In this document: piece by piece, positions 33,485 to 42,582 of the stretch
Layout: every line of letters starts with the position of its first letter
How positions within the stretch are numbered: position 1 is the stretch's first letter
DNA from: Leisingera sp. SS27
GTDB lineage: Bacteria; Pseudomonadota; Alphaproteobacteria; Rhodobacterales; Rhodobacteraceae
DNA length: 64,000 bases
Direction of reading: 5' to 3'
Assembly: GCF_028368855.1 (NCBI RefSeq)
Contig: NZ_JAQNCY010000001.1
Location: forward strand, 744,001-808,000
Notes under the pieces: model-generated
Told to the model about the DNA's origin: nothing
The model's database searches: none
What the model saw: only the letters and a program-made list of their open reading frames with translations
Position numbers and translations under genes: made by a program

Positions 33485-33855
33485 AGTCTCTCTCCTCACT
33501 CCTGCCGGCCCGCCCGGGCCGGGGGCCGCAGCTGGTGCGGCATCTGCCCTGCCAGATGGCGGTGCCAGGCGCTCAGCTCAAGGGGGAAGTTTGCCGCGAT
33601 TGCATCACGGGCGGCCCAGCGCCGCCCCGCCAGGCAAAACTGGCGGAAGGCCGCCGCAATCGGGCCATTTCAAACTGTTGCACAGCGCAACCCACCCAGT
33701 CCTGGTTCCGGATTCACGCCTGTTTTCCAAGCCTTTTGCAACATGCGGCCTTGAAAAGCGCCTTTCCTGCCGCCATACCGCCCATAACGCTTGAATCACA
33801 CGCGCGGGGGCAGTAGCGTTCCCGCACTTTTTGCAATGACAGAAGGATAGCCGTC
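33485..33855. other. 371-bp region upstream of infC
   Basis: The region holds the promoters of the divergent Ala-rich gene and infC. GTTGC-ACAGC-GCAAC (33677-33691) is a short inverted repeat. A plus-strand frame at 33535-33816 has no RBS or recognisable product and is rejected. A 4-codon ATG frame (33836-33850, M-T-E-G-stop) overlaps the infC ribosome-binding site. Confidence 0.45.
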
Positions 33856-34404
33856 ATAGCCCGCAGACCTCATAACGCGCCGCCGCAACGCGACACCGGC
33901 CCGCGCGTCAACGAAAAAATCCGTGCCCCCGAAATCCGCCTGATCGGCGCCGATGGCGAAAACGTCGGGGTTGTGCACCCGGCCAAAGCCATGGACATGG
34001 CGGCAGAGGCCGGACTTGATCTGGTTGAAATCTCGCCCAACGCCAACCCGCCCGTGTGCAAGATCATGGACTTTGGCAAGTTCAAGTATGAACAGCAGAA
34101 GCGCGAGAGCGAAGCCCGCAAGAAGCAAAAGATCATCGAGGTCAAAGAGGTCAAGTTCCGTCCCAACACGGACACCCATGACTATGATGTGAAAATGCGC
34201 AATGTCGTCAAGTTCCTGGAGAACGGCGACAAGGTGAAGGTCACGCTGCGCTTCCGCGGCCGCGAAATGGCACACCAGAACCTCGGTAGAGAGCTGCTGG
34301 AACGGGTTGCCGAGGACGTCAAGGAAATCGGCAAGGTCGAGAACATGCCGAAGATGGAAGGCCGCCAGATGATCATGATGATCGGGCCGCTCGCCAAGAA
34401 ATAA
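33856..34404 (+). CDS. infC: Translation initiation factor IF-3, ATA start codon
   Basis: IF-3 keeps 30S subunits free and checks start codons. Reading from ATA at 33856 gives 182 residues beginning (M)[30 protein letters not shown], the expected full N-terminal domain. The linker helix has [17 protein letters not shown], and the C-terminal domain ends with [15 protein letters not shown]. Between the in-frame TAG at 33814 and the domain there is no ATG, GTG or TTG, only ATA at 33847 and 33856. AGAAGG (33841-33846) sits 9 bases before the second. GTG at 33973 would remove 39 conserved residues. A non-standard start fits IF-3 autocontrol. A strong terminator follows. Confidence 0.93.
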   Translation: MARRPHNAPPQRDTGPRVNEKIRAPEIRLIGADGENVGVVHPAKAMDMAAEAGLDLVEISPNANPPVCKIMDFGKFKYEQQKRESEARKKQKIIEVKEVKFRPNTDTHDYDVKMRNVVKFLENGDKVKVTLRFRGREMAHQNLGRELLERVAEDVKEIGKVENMPKMEGRQMIMMIGPLAKK

Positions 34405-34432
34405 GCCTGCGCACCGCTGGTGCCGGACGCAC

Positions 34433-34461
34433 CCCCGCAAGCTGCCGCTTGCGGGGTTTTT
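34433..34461 (+). terminator. Rho-independent terminator of infC
   Basis: CCCCGCAAGC (34433-34442), loop TGCC and GCTTGCGGGG (34447-34456) are followed by TTTTTC. Confidence 0.93.
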
Positions 34462-34473
34462 CTTTTGCATCGG

Positions 34474-34489
34474 TTAGCGCTGCCTTAAC
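34474..34489 (+). promoter_or_regulatory. CtrA-type box upstream of the MCP-like gene
   Basis: TTAG-N7-TTAAC differs at one base from the CtrA consensus TTAA-N7-TTAA. It lies 44 bp before the ATG of a chemotaxis-type gene, a class commonly under CtrA in this group. Confidence 0.45.
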
Positions 34490-34532
34490 GCCTGCCCCCT
34501 ATACAGATGTCATCCCCAGTGAAGGCAGACGC

Positions 34533-35171
34533 ATGACCAGCTTGACCGACGTTCAGAACACCGCCTTCATGGCCATCGGCCCCAGCCGCATCGCCGCGCT
34601 GTCGCTGCTGGCGCTGGCACAGGCGCCTCAGGATGCGGACGGCAGCGGCGCTGAGGACGTTCTGGTGCTGTCGGTGCAGCGGATTTGCGCCGCGCATGAC
34701 ATGCTCGGCAGCGGGCTGGAGGCCCTGCTGGCGGATTGCAGCTACGCCCTGCCCGCTGAACTGGAAGCCAAGCGCAAGTCTTGTCTTGAGATGCTGGCGC
34801 CGCTGCATCGCGCCGTCACTGCCGCCGGGGACGAAGTGCTGGCGCAGGTGCGTGCGGTGCCGGATCTGGCCGCCCTCTGCCTCTACCGGCTGGAACCCGC
34901 GGTGTCAGCGTTTCTCAAGGACATGGTCCAAACCTTGCGAGAGGCGCAGCAGCAGCGCGAGGAAGACCGCGACGCGCAGATGCGGGCGACGATTGCCACC
35001 GCCGAAGGGGTCGGCAAGAACATCAAGTTCATTTCCTTCAATGCCTCGATCGAGGCGGCGCGCATCGGCGAGATGGGAAAGGGGTTTGCCGTCATTGCCA
35101 CCGAGATCCGCGAGCTCTCCGGCAAGACCCAGAACCTGCTGGAAGAGATGTCCACCTATCTGCGGCACTGA
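34533..35171 (+). CDS. Short soluble MCP-like signalling protein
   Basis: The 212 residues from ATG 34533 have no membrane span and no HAMP domain. The C-terminal part carries the chemoreceptor hairpin tip: GVGKNIKFISFNASIEAARIGEMGKGFAVIATEIRELSGKT (about residues 159-199), matching the conserved N-A-x-I-E-A-A-R-x-G-E region. The N-terminal ~120 residues are helical and unassigned, possibly a small sensor. The signalling arms are much shorter than in full receptors, so it may plug into a CheA/CheW array or act as a stand-alone partner. A CtrA-type box lies upstream. Confidence 0.8.
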   Translation: MTSLTDVQNTAFMAIGPSRIAALSLLALAQAPQDADGSGAEDVLVLSVQRICAAHDMLGSGLEALLADCSYALPAELEAKRKSCLEMLAPLHRAVTAAGDEVLAQVRAVPDLAALCLYRLEPAVSAFLKDMVQTLREAQQQREEDRDAQMRATIATAEGVGKNIKFISFNASIEAARIGEMGKGFAVIATEIRELSGKTQNLLEEMSTYLRH

Positions 35172-35179
35172 AACGGAAA

Positions 35180-35212
35180 CAGGCACCGGAGACCGGTGCC
35201 TGCGCCTGTCTT
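35180..35212. terminator. Bidirectional terminator between the MCP-like gene and coxM
   Basis: CAGGCACCGG (35180-35189), loop AGA and CCGGTGCCTG (35193-35202) are followed by CGCCTGTCTTT. The position between convergent genes suggests use by both. Confidence 0.75.
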
Positions 35213-35226
35213 TCCACTGAGGCTGG

Positions 35227-36015
35227 TCAGCCCGCTGCGGCCACCGCGCGTTTTGTCATCACCCCGACCAGATGGGCGCGGTATTCCTTGGAACCGTGCA
35301 GATCGCCGATCATACTGCCGGCATCAACGCTGAGCCCATTCAGCGCGTCCGGCGCGAAACTGGCGTCCAGCGCCGCCTCAGCCTCATGCCAGCGGAAAAC
35401 CCCCTCCTCTGACGCGCCGGTCACAGCCACCCGCACGCCCGCCGCATATTTCGCCGCAAAGACGCCCACCAGGGCAAAGCGCGATGCGGGCTGCAGGAAC
35501 TTCTGGTAATTGGCCTTCTCCGGTACTGGGAAGCGAACCGCGGTGATGATCTCGCCTTCGTTCAGAGCAGTTTCAAACAACCCTTGAAAATAGTCATCCG
35601 CAGTGATCTCGCGGGCGTTGGTCACGATAGTTGCGCCGCTGCCGAGCGCCGCCGCCGGGTAACAGGCGGCCGGGTCGTTATTGGCCAGCGAACCGCCGAT
35701 GGTACCGCGGTTCCTGACCGCCGGGTCCCCAATATGGCTGGCCAGTTCCGCCAGCGCCGGGTAGCTGCCGGCCGCAGCCGCAGCCACCTCAGCATGGGTG
35801 ACCGCGCCGCCGATGGTCAGCATGCCGCCGTTGTCGCTCAGCTCCTTCAGCTGCGGGATGCCAGTAAGGCTCACCAGTTTCGACGGCATCGCCAGCCGCT
35901 GTTTCAGCGTCGGGATCAGCGTCTGCCCGCCGCCCAGCGCCTGTGCGTCCTCATCCGCCAGTGCGGCCACGGCCTCGGCGACGGTTGAGGGCTTCTCAAA
36001 CTCGAATTCATACAT
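35227..36015 (-). CDS. coxM: FAD-binding medium subunit, form II CO-dehydrogenase-like Mo hydroxylase
   Basis: This 262-residue CoxM-type flavoprotein carries electrons from the small subunit to the acceptor. LGGGQTLIPTLKQRL (residues 27-41), IGGAVTHAEV and GDPAVRNRGTIGGSLANNDPAACYPAA (about 96-122) form the FAD site of the CoxM/XdhB family. GGAAGG precedes the start. It is the last gene of the minus-strand cox-like cluster and is separated from coxL by dispersed repeat copy B, so expression may be lower or separately ended. Confidence 0.93.
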   Translation of the reverse strand: MYEFEFEKPSTVAEAVAALADEDAQALGGGQTLIPTLKQRLAMPSKLVSLTGIPQLKELSDNGGMLTIGGAVTHAEVAAAAAGSYPALAELASHIGDPAVRNRGTIGGSLANNDPAACYPAAALGSGATIVTNAREITADDYFQGLFETALNEGEIITAVRFPVPEKANYQKFLQPASRFALVGVFAAKYAAGVRVAVTGASEEGVFRWHEAEAALDASFAPDALNGLSVDAGSMIGDLHGSKEYRAHLVGVMTKRAVAAAG

Positions 36016-36034
36016 CTTTCACTTCCTTCCTGAA

Positions 36035-36097
36035 GAACGCGGATCCGCTCTTCATCTGGCTAGAAATATCCCGGGGGTATGGGGGCAGCGCCCCCAT
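36035..36097. repeat. Dispersed palindromic repeat, family 1, copy B (one arm plus GC hairpin)
   Basis: TTCATCTGGC (36051-36060) followed by TAGAAATATCCCGGGGG (36061-36077) matches the right arm of copies A and C. It is followed by the hairpin ATGGGGGC-AGC-GCCCCCAT (36079-36097). The left arm is degraded to GCGGATCCGC and traces. It sits between coxL and coxM. Confidence 0.8.
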
Positions 36098-36103
36098 GAT
36101 CCG

Positions 36104-38467
36104 TTATCCATTCATTGCTGCCCAGACCCGCGCGGGCGACAGCGGCATGTCAATATGGGTGACGTTCTTGCCGCCGGACTGCAGCGCGTCGATCACCGCG
36201 TTGACCACCGCAGGGGGTGAGCCGATGGCGCCGGCCTCGCCGCAGCCCTTCACCCCTAGCGGGTTGTGGGTGCACGGCGTCTGGCAGGAATGATCCACCT
36301 GGTAGAACGGCACGTCATCAGCCCGCGGCATCGCGTAATCCATGAAGGAGGCCGACAGCAGCTGGCCGTCTTCATCATAGGCGGCGTTTTCCAAGAGCGC
36401 CTGGCCGATGCCCTGCCCCAGCCCGCCATGGACCTGGCCGTCGACGATCATCGGGTTGATGATATTGCCGAAATCATCGGCGGCTGAGAACCGTTCAATG
36501 CTGACCTTGCCGGTGTCGGGATCCACCTCAACCTCGCAGGCATAGGCGCCGGATGGGTATGTGAAGTTGGCCGGGTCGTAAAACGCGGTTTCCTCCAGCC
36601 CCGGCTCCAGCTCCTCCAGCGGGTAGTTGTGGGGAACATAGGCGGTCAGGGTCACATCGCCCCAGGCCACCGATTTGTCGGTGCCCGCAACGGTGAACTG
36701 GCCGTCCTTCAGTTCGATGTCGGCGTCAGAGGCCTCCATCAGATGCGCGGCGATCTTCTTGGCCTTGGCGATGATCTTCTCGGTCGCGCGCACCATGGCC
36801 GAGCCGCAGACCGCAATGGAGCGCGACCCGTATGTGCCCATGCCGAACGGCACCCGTCCGGTGTCGCCGTGCACGATATCGACCATGCTCTCGTCGATGC
36901 CGATCATCTCGGCCACCACCTGCGGGAAGGAGGTTTCATGCCCCTGCCCATGGCTGTGGGCGCCGACAAAGACGCTGACGGTCCCGGTGGCATTCACCCG
37001 CACCGTGGCCGCATCATAAAGCCCGGCCCTTGCCCCCAGCATGCCGACGATGTTGGAAGGTGCGATGCCGCAGGCCTCGATGTAGCAGTTGATGCCAAAG
37101 CCGCGCAGCTTGCCGTTCTTCTCGCTTTCGGCGCGGCGGGCGGCGAATCCTGCCACATCGGCCACTTCCTCCAGCTTGTCCATCGTCGCCACGTAATCGC
37201 CGGTGTCATAGGTCAGCGCCACCGGGGTTTCATAGGGGAACTGGGTAATGAAGTTCTGGCGGCGCAGCGCAATCGGGTCCGCGCCGAGTTCGCGCGCGGC
37301 CTTGTCGATGACGCGCTCCAACTGGAAGGTCGCCTCCGGCCGGCCGGCACCGCGGTAGGCATCCACCGGCACCGTGTTGGTGAAGACCGTCTTCACGTTC
37401 ACCTGCACGATCGGCGTCTTGTAGTTCCCCGCCATAAGCGTGCCGTGCAGGTAGCTGGGCACTGAGGTGGAGAAGGTCGAGAGATAGGCGCCCATATTGG
37501 CCATCGTATTGGTGCGCAGCGCGGTGAAGTTGTTGTCAGCATCCAGCGCCAGCTCGATCTTCGTCACATGGTCGCGGCCATGGGCGTCGGAGATAAACGC
37601 CTCCGACCGGGTCGAGGTCCATTTCACCGCCCGCCCGCAGGCGTGGGCGGCGAAGGTGCAGAAAGCTTCCTCGGCGTAGTGGAAGATCTTGGAGCCGAAA
37701 CCGCCGCCCACATCCGGCGCGATCACCCGCACCTTGTGCTCCGGCAGGCCCAGCACAAAGGCGCACATCAAGAGGCGGATCACATGCGGGTTCTGGCTGG
37801 TGGTGTGGAGCGTGTATTCATCCGTGCCGCGGCTGTAATCGCCGATGGCCACGCGCGGCTCCATCGGGTTGGCGACCAGGCGGTTGTTGACCAGTTCCAG
37901 CGTCGTCACATGTGCAGCGCTGTCAAAGGCCGCCTGCACCGCGTCGTCATCGGGATTGCCGAACACCCAGTCATAACAGAGGTTTGACGTCAGATCCTCA
38001 TGCACCTTTGTGCTGCCGTCACCGAGCGCCGCGGCCATATCGACCACTGCAGGCTTGTCGCCCAGGTCCAGTTCGATGGCTTCGGCCGCATCGCGGGCCT
38101 GTTCCAGCGTGTCGGCGACTACGGCGGCGACGATCTCGCCCACGTGGCGGATGGTGCCGTCTGCGATGATCGGGTGGCGCGGCTCCTGCTGCGGATTGCC
38201 GTGGCGGTCGGTGACGCCCCAGCCGCAGGGGATGCCGCCCACCTCGGCGAAATCGGCGCCGGTGAAGATTTTCACCACGCCGGGCATTGCTTCGGCCGCG
38301 GATGTATCGATGGAATTGATGGTTGCGTGGGCCACATCAGCGCGCAGGAAATGCACATGGGCCTGGCCGTGCACATTGATGTCGTCGGTATAGTTGCCGG
38401 CTCCTGTCAGGAACCGCACGTCCTCGCGCCGCTTGGGGCTGGCGCCGATGCCGTTATCTTTGGGCAT
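36104..38467 (-). CDS. coxL: Molybdopterin-binding large subunit, form II CoxL
   Basis: The start at 38467 (RBS GGGAGGA) gives 787 residues. The protein carries the xanthine-oxidase large-subunit domains: VRFLTGAGNYTDDI, APDVGGGFGSK, and GKGCGEAGAIGSPPAVVNAV-like GVKGCGEAGAIGSPP with the catalytic glutamate near the C-terminus. The active-site loop reads AYRGAGR (about residues 366-372), the form II signature, instead of AYRCSFR of true CO dehydrogenase. Form II enzymes are common in Roseobacters, and CO oxidation by them is doubtful. The substrate is unknown. It is cytoplasmic, with no Tat signal. Confidence 0.94.
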   Translation of the reverse strand: MPKDNGIGASPKRREDVRFLTGAGNYTDDINVHGQAHVHFLRADVAHATINSIDTSAAEAMPGVVKIFTGADFAEVGGIPCGWGVTDRHGNPQQEPRHPIIADGTIRHVGEIVAAVVADTLEQARDAAEAIELDLGDKPAVVDMAAALGDGSTKVHEDLTSNLCYDWVFGNPDDDAVQAAFDSAAHVTTLELVNNRLVANPMEPRVAIGDYSRGTDEYTLHTTSQNPHVIRLLMCAFVLGLPEHKVRVIAPDVGGGFGSKIFHYAEEAFCTFAAHACGRAVKWTSTRSEAFISDAHGRDHVTKIELALDADNNFTALRTNTMANMGAYLSTFSTSVPSYLHGTLMAGNYKTPIVQVNVKTVFTNTVPVDAYRGAGRPEATFQLERVIDKAARELGADPIALRRQNFITQFPYETPVALTYDTGDYVATMDKLEEVADVAGFAARRAESEKNGKLRGFGINCYIEACGIAPSNIVGMLGARAGLYDAATVRVNATGTVSVFVGAHSHGQGHETSFPQVVAEMIGIDESMVDIVHGDTGRVPFGMGTYGSRSIAVCGSAMVRATEKIIAKAKKIAAHLMEASDADIELKDGQFTVAGTDKSVAWGDVTLTAYVPHNYPLEELEPGLEETAFYDPANFTYPSGAYACEVEVDPDTGKVSIERFSAADDFGNIINPMIVDGQVHGGLGQGIGQALLENAAYDEDGQLLSASFMDYAMPRADDVPFYQVDHSCQTPCTHNPLGVKGCGEAGAIGSPPAVVNAVIDALQSGGKNVTHIDMPLSPARVWAAMNG

Positions 38468-38567
38468 GTCTGGTCTTCCTCCCTGGAGGGTGCTGCCTTT
38501 GCGGCGCACCTCTTTGTCAGTCACTCCTTGTTCAGCTCAGGCCGGGTGCCGGCCTGGGGTCGTCCGG

Positions 38568-39053
<486 letters not shown>

Positions 39054-39176
39054 AGTACCCTCCCTTTAGCTTGTTTTTGTCTGGCTGAGGGGAGTTAAGC
39101 ACGGGTGCCCCCGTTCCGCGAAGTGTTTTCCGGGGAAACAGAAGTGCAAATTCGCGTCAGCAGGGCTTACCCAAGG

Positions 39177-39195
39177 TTGTGACCTTGCGTCACAA
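39177..39195. promoter_or_regulatory. Perfect palindrome upstream of coxS
   Basis: TTGTGAC-CTTGC-GTCACAA has 7-bp arms and lies 124 bp before the coxS start. It resembles a CRP/FNR-family site, but the TGTGA...TCACA spacing is 7 rather than 6, so a different dimeric regulator is equally possible. Confidence 0.5.
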
Positions 39196-39217
39196 ATCCC
39201 GCGCTGCAGTGCCGCAT

Positions 39218-40219
39218 TCAGCCTTCTGCATCGCGGCGCGGCATCGGGCGGGTGGGAATTTCCTTCAACAGCCCGCCAACCCCCATCGCAGCGATATCGG
39301 CGGAGGTCACAGGCAGCCCGCAGATCACCCGCTCCAGCACCCAGTCGGCGCCGTTGAGGGCTGGCGAGCGGGCGCAGCCCGGCAGGCCGATGACCACCCT
39401 CTCCTGATGTTTGCCGAGAAACAGCAGGTTGCCGGGATCCACGGGCATGCCGAAACGGGTCACCGTGCCGCCTGCCTGCCGCAGCCCTTGAGGCGCCACG
39501 TCGTGAGTGTCTGAGGTGGCGGAACCAGTGAGAATCAGAACCAGCTTCCCGGACGCGTTTGCGATGGCCTCCGCCAGCGCGTCTTCCTGATGCGGCACAA
39601 CCACGCGGGGCGTGAGGGTTATGCCCATCCGGTGCAGGCGGCCCGCCATCGCGGCGCGGCCCTTGTCCGAAGGGGTGTCCTCGCTCACCGTGGTTTCGAT
39701 CAGCGTGGCAGAGGACAGGACGGGCGGCAGAACCCGGATCGCATCCCCTGCCCCTTCGCTGGCGCGGCTGATGGCATCGGCGGGCACGCCGTAGGAGATG
39801 ATCTTGATGGTCGCCAGCATGCCGCCTGCATCGGCGCGGTGATAATCCGGCACGGTGGCAACCGTGATCATCGGGTCCACTGCATTGACGCCCTCCAGCT
39901 TTTCCGGGTCCAGCCGCACCAGCCCGGCGCCAGCGGCATAGAGGTTCACCCGCCCGGTGCCTGCACCGGAGATGCGGATGCCCTGTGCGGAGGGGTCCGG
40001 CACCAGAGCGTTTGCCAGCGCCTCCGCCGCGGCATCCTCGTGCAGGTCAGCGGGGCCGAGCCGGGCGACAGTCAGGGTGTCATGGCCCGCGGCGGAAAGG
40101 TCTGCGAGGTCTTCGCCGGTCAGCACCGTGCCCTTGGCAACCTTGCCGCTGGCGCCCTGCAGCGAATGCGCGAGGATCGCGCCCTCCGCATCCTTCAGCG
40201 GAACCGGGCCGAACCTCAT
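39218..40219 (-). CDS. Molybdopterin-binding (MoaB/MogA-fold) accessory protein
   Basis: This 333-residue protein has a MoCF-biosynthesis-like C-terminal region: LILTGSATSDTHDVAPQGLRQAGGTVTRFGMPVDPGNLLFLG and VVIGLPGCARSPALNGADWVLERV (about residues 225-300). It matches the molybdopterin-binding half of MocA/MobA-like fusions in xanthine dehydrogenase and cox clusters. Its partner nucleotidyltransferase half is absent. It probably helps insert or modify the Mo cofactor (for example MCD formation) of CoxL. The start overlaps the xdhC stop. Confidence 0.85.
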   Translation of the reverse strand: MRFGPVPLKDAEGAILAHSLQGASGKVAKGTVLTGEDLADLSAAGHDTLTVARLGPADLHEDAAAEALANALVPDPSAQGIRISGAGTGRVNLYAAGAGLVRLDPEKLEGVNAVDPMITVATVPDYHRADAGGMLATIKIISYGVPADAISRASEGAGDAIRVLPPVLSSATLIETTVSEDTPSDKGRAAMAGRLHRMGITLTPRVVVPHQEDALAEAIANASGKLVLILTGSATSDTHDVAPQGLRQAGGTVTRFGMPVDPGNLLFLGKHQERVVIGLPGCARSPALNGADWVLERVICGLPVTSADIAAMGVGGLLKEIPTRPMPRRDAEG

Positions 40220-41196
40220 GGCTGCTTGCCGCGCAGGACGGCGGTCATTTCCGACAGGATCGACACCGCGATTTCCGCCGGGCTGGCAGCGCCGATATCC
40301 AGGCCGATGGGGCCATGGATGCGGGCGATCCGGTCTTCGGTAAATCCGGCCTCCTGCATCCGCGCCACGCGGGCGGCATGGGTTTTCTTGCTGCCCAGCG
40401 CGCCGATGTAGAACACATCTGCCGCCAGTGCCGCCTGCAGCGCCGGGTCGTCAAGCTTCGGGTCATGGGTCAGCAGCACCAGCGCGGTGCGCGTGTCCAG
40501 TCCCAGCTTTTCGACCGCCTCATCCGGCCAGTCGTCCATCAGGGTCTCATCCGGGAAACGTTCGGATGAGGCAAAGGCCGTGCGGGGGTCGATGATAACC
40601 GGGTCATAACCCGCGATCCGCGCCATCGGCACCAGCGCTTGCGTAATATGCACGGCTCCGACGCAGATCAGCCTCAGGGGCGGGTTGTGAACCGCCACGA
40701 AGGTCTCCCCGTCTTCCTCCAGCCCGGAGCGGTCCATGCGCATCCGGTCCGCATAATCTGCGCACGTGAGGCGGCGGGCGCCGGTGGCGAGGTTCACCTC
40801 ATAGGCCATCGGGGTACGGGCTGCGCGGGCGGCCACCAGATCCTCCAGCAGGTTCCCGGGCAGCGCCGAGCCCACCGGCTCCACCAGCACCTTGATGGTG
40901 CCGCCGCAGGCGAGGCCGACGGCAAAGGCGTCCGCGTCGCTGACGCCGAATTCCAAGAGCCGGTGCTGGCCGTCCTGCAAGGCCTCCAGCGCCTCACTCA
41001 CGACTGCGCCCTCGACGCAGCCGCCGGAGACCGAGCCCTCAATCTGACCTTCGCCCGAGACCACCAGCTGCGACCCGGTGCGGCGCGGGGCGGAGCCCCA
41101 GGTCTGCACCACGGTGGCCAGCGCCGCGCCAATGCCCGCCCTGTGCCAGTCCAGCGCGGTTTCCGGGGCGTGCTCAAACGGGGTTATGTTCTGCAT
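40216..41196 (-). CDS. XdhC/CoxF-family Mo-cofactor insertion protein
   Basis: The 326 residues contain the XdhC_CoxI domain: ALATVVQTWGSAPRRTGSQLVVSGEGQIEGSVSGGCVEGAVVSEALEALQ (about residues 21-72). They also contain the C-terminal Rossmann-like XdhC_C domain (LICVGAVHITQALVPMARIAGYDPVIIDPR; VFYIGALGSKKTHAARVARMQEAGF). XdhC proteins bind the molybdenum cofactor, have it sulfurated and deliver it to the large subunit. It precedes and overlaps the MoaB-like gene, in the same minus-strand cluster. Confidence 0.93.
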   Translation of the reverse strand: MQNITPFEHAPETALDWHRAGIGAALATVVQTWGSAPRRTGSQLVVSGEGQIEGSVSGGCVEGAVVSEALEALQDGQHRLLEFGVSDADAFAVGLACGGTIKVLVEPVGSALPGNLLEDLVAARAARTPMAYEVNLATGARRLTCADYADRMRMDRSGLEEDGETFVAVHNPPLRLICVGAVHITQALVPMARIAGYDPVIIDPRTAFASSERFPDETLMDDWPDEAVEKLGLDTRTALVLLTHDPKLDDPALQAALAADVFYIGALGSKKTHAARVARMQEAGFTEDRIARIHGPIGLDIGAASPAEIAVSILSEMTAVLRGKQP

Positions 41197-41273
41197 TGGC
41201 GGGCCTTCCGGTGTCCGGTGGGTTTGCGTTTAAACATCGGCGCTTGCGGCGCTGGTTTCAAGCGGCATCCGTA

Positions 41274-42524
41274 TCAGAGCAGCGCCATCAGCCGCGCCTT
41301 ATCACCCGCATCAGAGGGGCTGGAGATCACCTGCGCCAGATCCTGCAGCGAGGCGATGGAATGGCCGGCGCGGAAGCTGTCGGTGTAGGGCAGCATGGCG
41401 CGGATGCCCTGCGCCTTGGGGGCAAAGCCGTCCCAGCGCAGCAGGGGGTTCAGCCAGATCAGGCGGCGGGACGACAGCTGAAGGCGCTGCATCTCCCGCG
41501 AAAGGCCCTCGGGGTCGCCGCGGTCCAGCCCGTCGGTGATCAACAGAACCACCGCGCCCTGCCCCATGACACGCCGCGACCAGTCGCGGTTGAAGGCGTG
41601 CAGGCAGTCGCCGATCCGGGTGCCGCCCTCCCAGTCCTGCGCCTCTGCCCCTGCGGCGGCCAGCGCCGCGTCCACATCGCGCTGCTGCAGATGCCGGGTG
41701 ATATTGGTGAGGCGGGTGCCAAAGGTGAAGCCATGCACCCGCGCCCAGCCCTGCCCCTTTGCATTGGCGGCAGCGTGCAGGAAATGCAGGATGATGCGGC
41801 TGTACTGGCTCATCGAGCCGGAGATGTCGCAGAGCACCACCAGATTGGGCCAGCGGATGCGGCGTTTGGCGCGGGCGATCTGCTGCAGGTCGCCGCCCTG
41901 CCGCGCGGCATTGCGTAAGGTTTTGCGCCAGTCGGCCCGGTGCCCCCGCGGCGCCGCCATCAGGCGGCGGGACTCGATCGGGGTCACCGGCAGTTTCAGC
42001 TGCGCCAGAATGCGCTTGGCAGCGGCAATTTCCGCCGTGCTCATCTGTTCGAAATCCAGCGTCCTGAGGCGTTCCTCCGCCGACATGGTGCGGGAGGCGT
42101 CGATCTCGATCTCCGTTCCTTCCTGCTCCGCTTCCGGAACGTCCGGCTGGTCAAGCATGCCGTCCAGCAGCGCCTCTGCCGCGCGTTTTTCAGCAGGTTT
42201 GGCAGGACGGTCCTCCTGCACGCCGCGGATAGCGGGCAGCATGGCGGCCATCATCTGCTCCAGATAGCGGGGGTCGCGCCAGAACAGGCGGAAGACCTGG
42301 GAAAATACAACCCGCTGTTCCGGCTTGGTGACGAAACAGGCGTGCAAGGCCCAGTAAAAGTCCTGCCGGCTGGTAAAGCCTGCCGCTGCAACCGCGCGCA
42401 CGACATCCAGCACCCGGCCCGGGCCGATGGGCAGCCCCGCCTTGCGCAGGGCGCGGGCAAAATGGGTGATGTTGCGGAGCAGCTTGGGGTCGTCCTGCAG
42501 GGAGAGCGGCGGGTAGTCAGGCAC
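41274..42524 (-). CDS. coxE: VWA-domain protein, CoxE type
   Basis: This 416-residue protein begins at a GTG codon (42524). The C-terminal half holds a von Willebrand A domain with MIDAS motif DISGSMSQYSRIILHFLHA and TDGLDRGD. The N-terminal part (NITHFARALRKAGLPIGPGRVLDVVRAV) is typical of CoxE/MoxR-partner proteins. CoxD and CoxE act together on the Mo-Cu or Mo-only active site of CO-dehydrogenase-like enzymes. GTG with a weak RBS suggests modest translation. Repeat copy D lies in the gap to coxD. Confidence 0.92.
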   Translation of the reverse strand: MPDYPPLSLQDDPKLLRNITHFARALRKAGLPIGPGRVLDVVRAVAAAGFTSRQDFYWALHACFVTKPEQRVVFSQVFRLFWRDPRYLEQMMAAMLPAIRGVQEDRPAKPAEKRAAEALLDGMLDQPDVPEAEQEGTEIEIDASRTMSAEERLRTLDFEQMSTAEIAAAKRILAQLKLPVTPIESRRLMAAPRGHRADWRKTLRNAARQGGDLQQIARAKRRIRWPNLVVLCDISGSMSQYSRIILHFLHAAANAKGQGWARVHGFTFGTRLTNITRHLQQRDVDAALAAAGAEAQDWEGGTRIGDCLHAFNRDWSRRVMGQGAVVLLITDGLDRGDPEGLSREMQRLQLSSRRLIWLNPLLRWDGFAPKAQGIRAMLPYTDSFRAGHSIASLQDLAQVISSPSDAGDKARLMALL

Positions 42525-42531
42525 TAGTGCT

Positions 42532-42580
42532 TATGGGGGCGCTGCCCCCATACCCCCGGAGTATTTCCAGAAAGATGAAG
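42532..42580. repeat. Dispersed palindromic repeat, family 1, copy D (inverted half)
   Basis: TATGGGGGC-GCT-GCCCCCATA (42532-42552) is followed by CCCCCGGAGTATTTCCAG and AAAGATGAAG (to 42580). It is the reverse complement of the copy B arrangement, with a degenerate CCAGATGAA arm. Confidence 0.75.
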
Positions 42581-42582
42581 CA

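Noticed and set aside
33535-33816. 93-aa frame upstream of infC
   Set aside because: No RBS, no recognisable product and atypical composition; the region is better read as a promoter and leader.
39177-39195. Classical CRP site upstream of coxS
   Set aside because: TGTGA and TCACA are separated by 7 bp, not the required 6; kept only as an unassigned palindrome.
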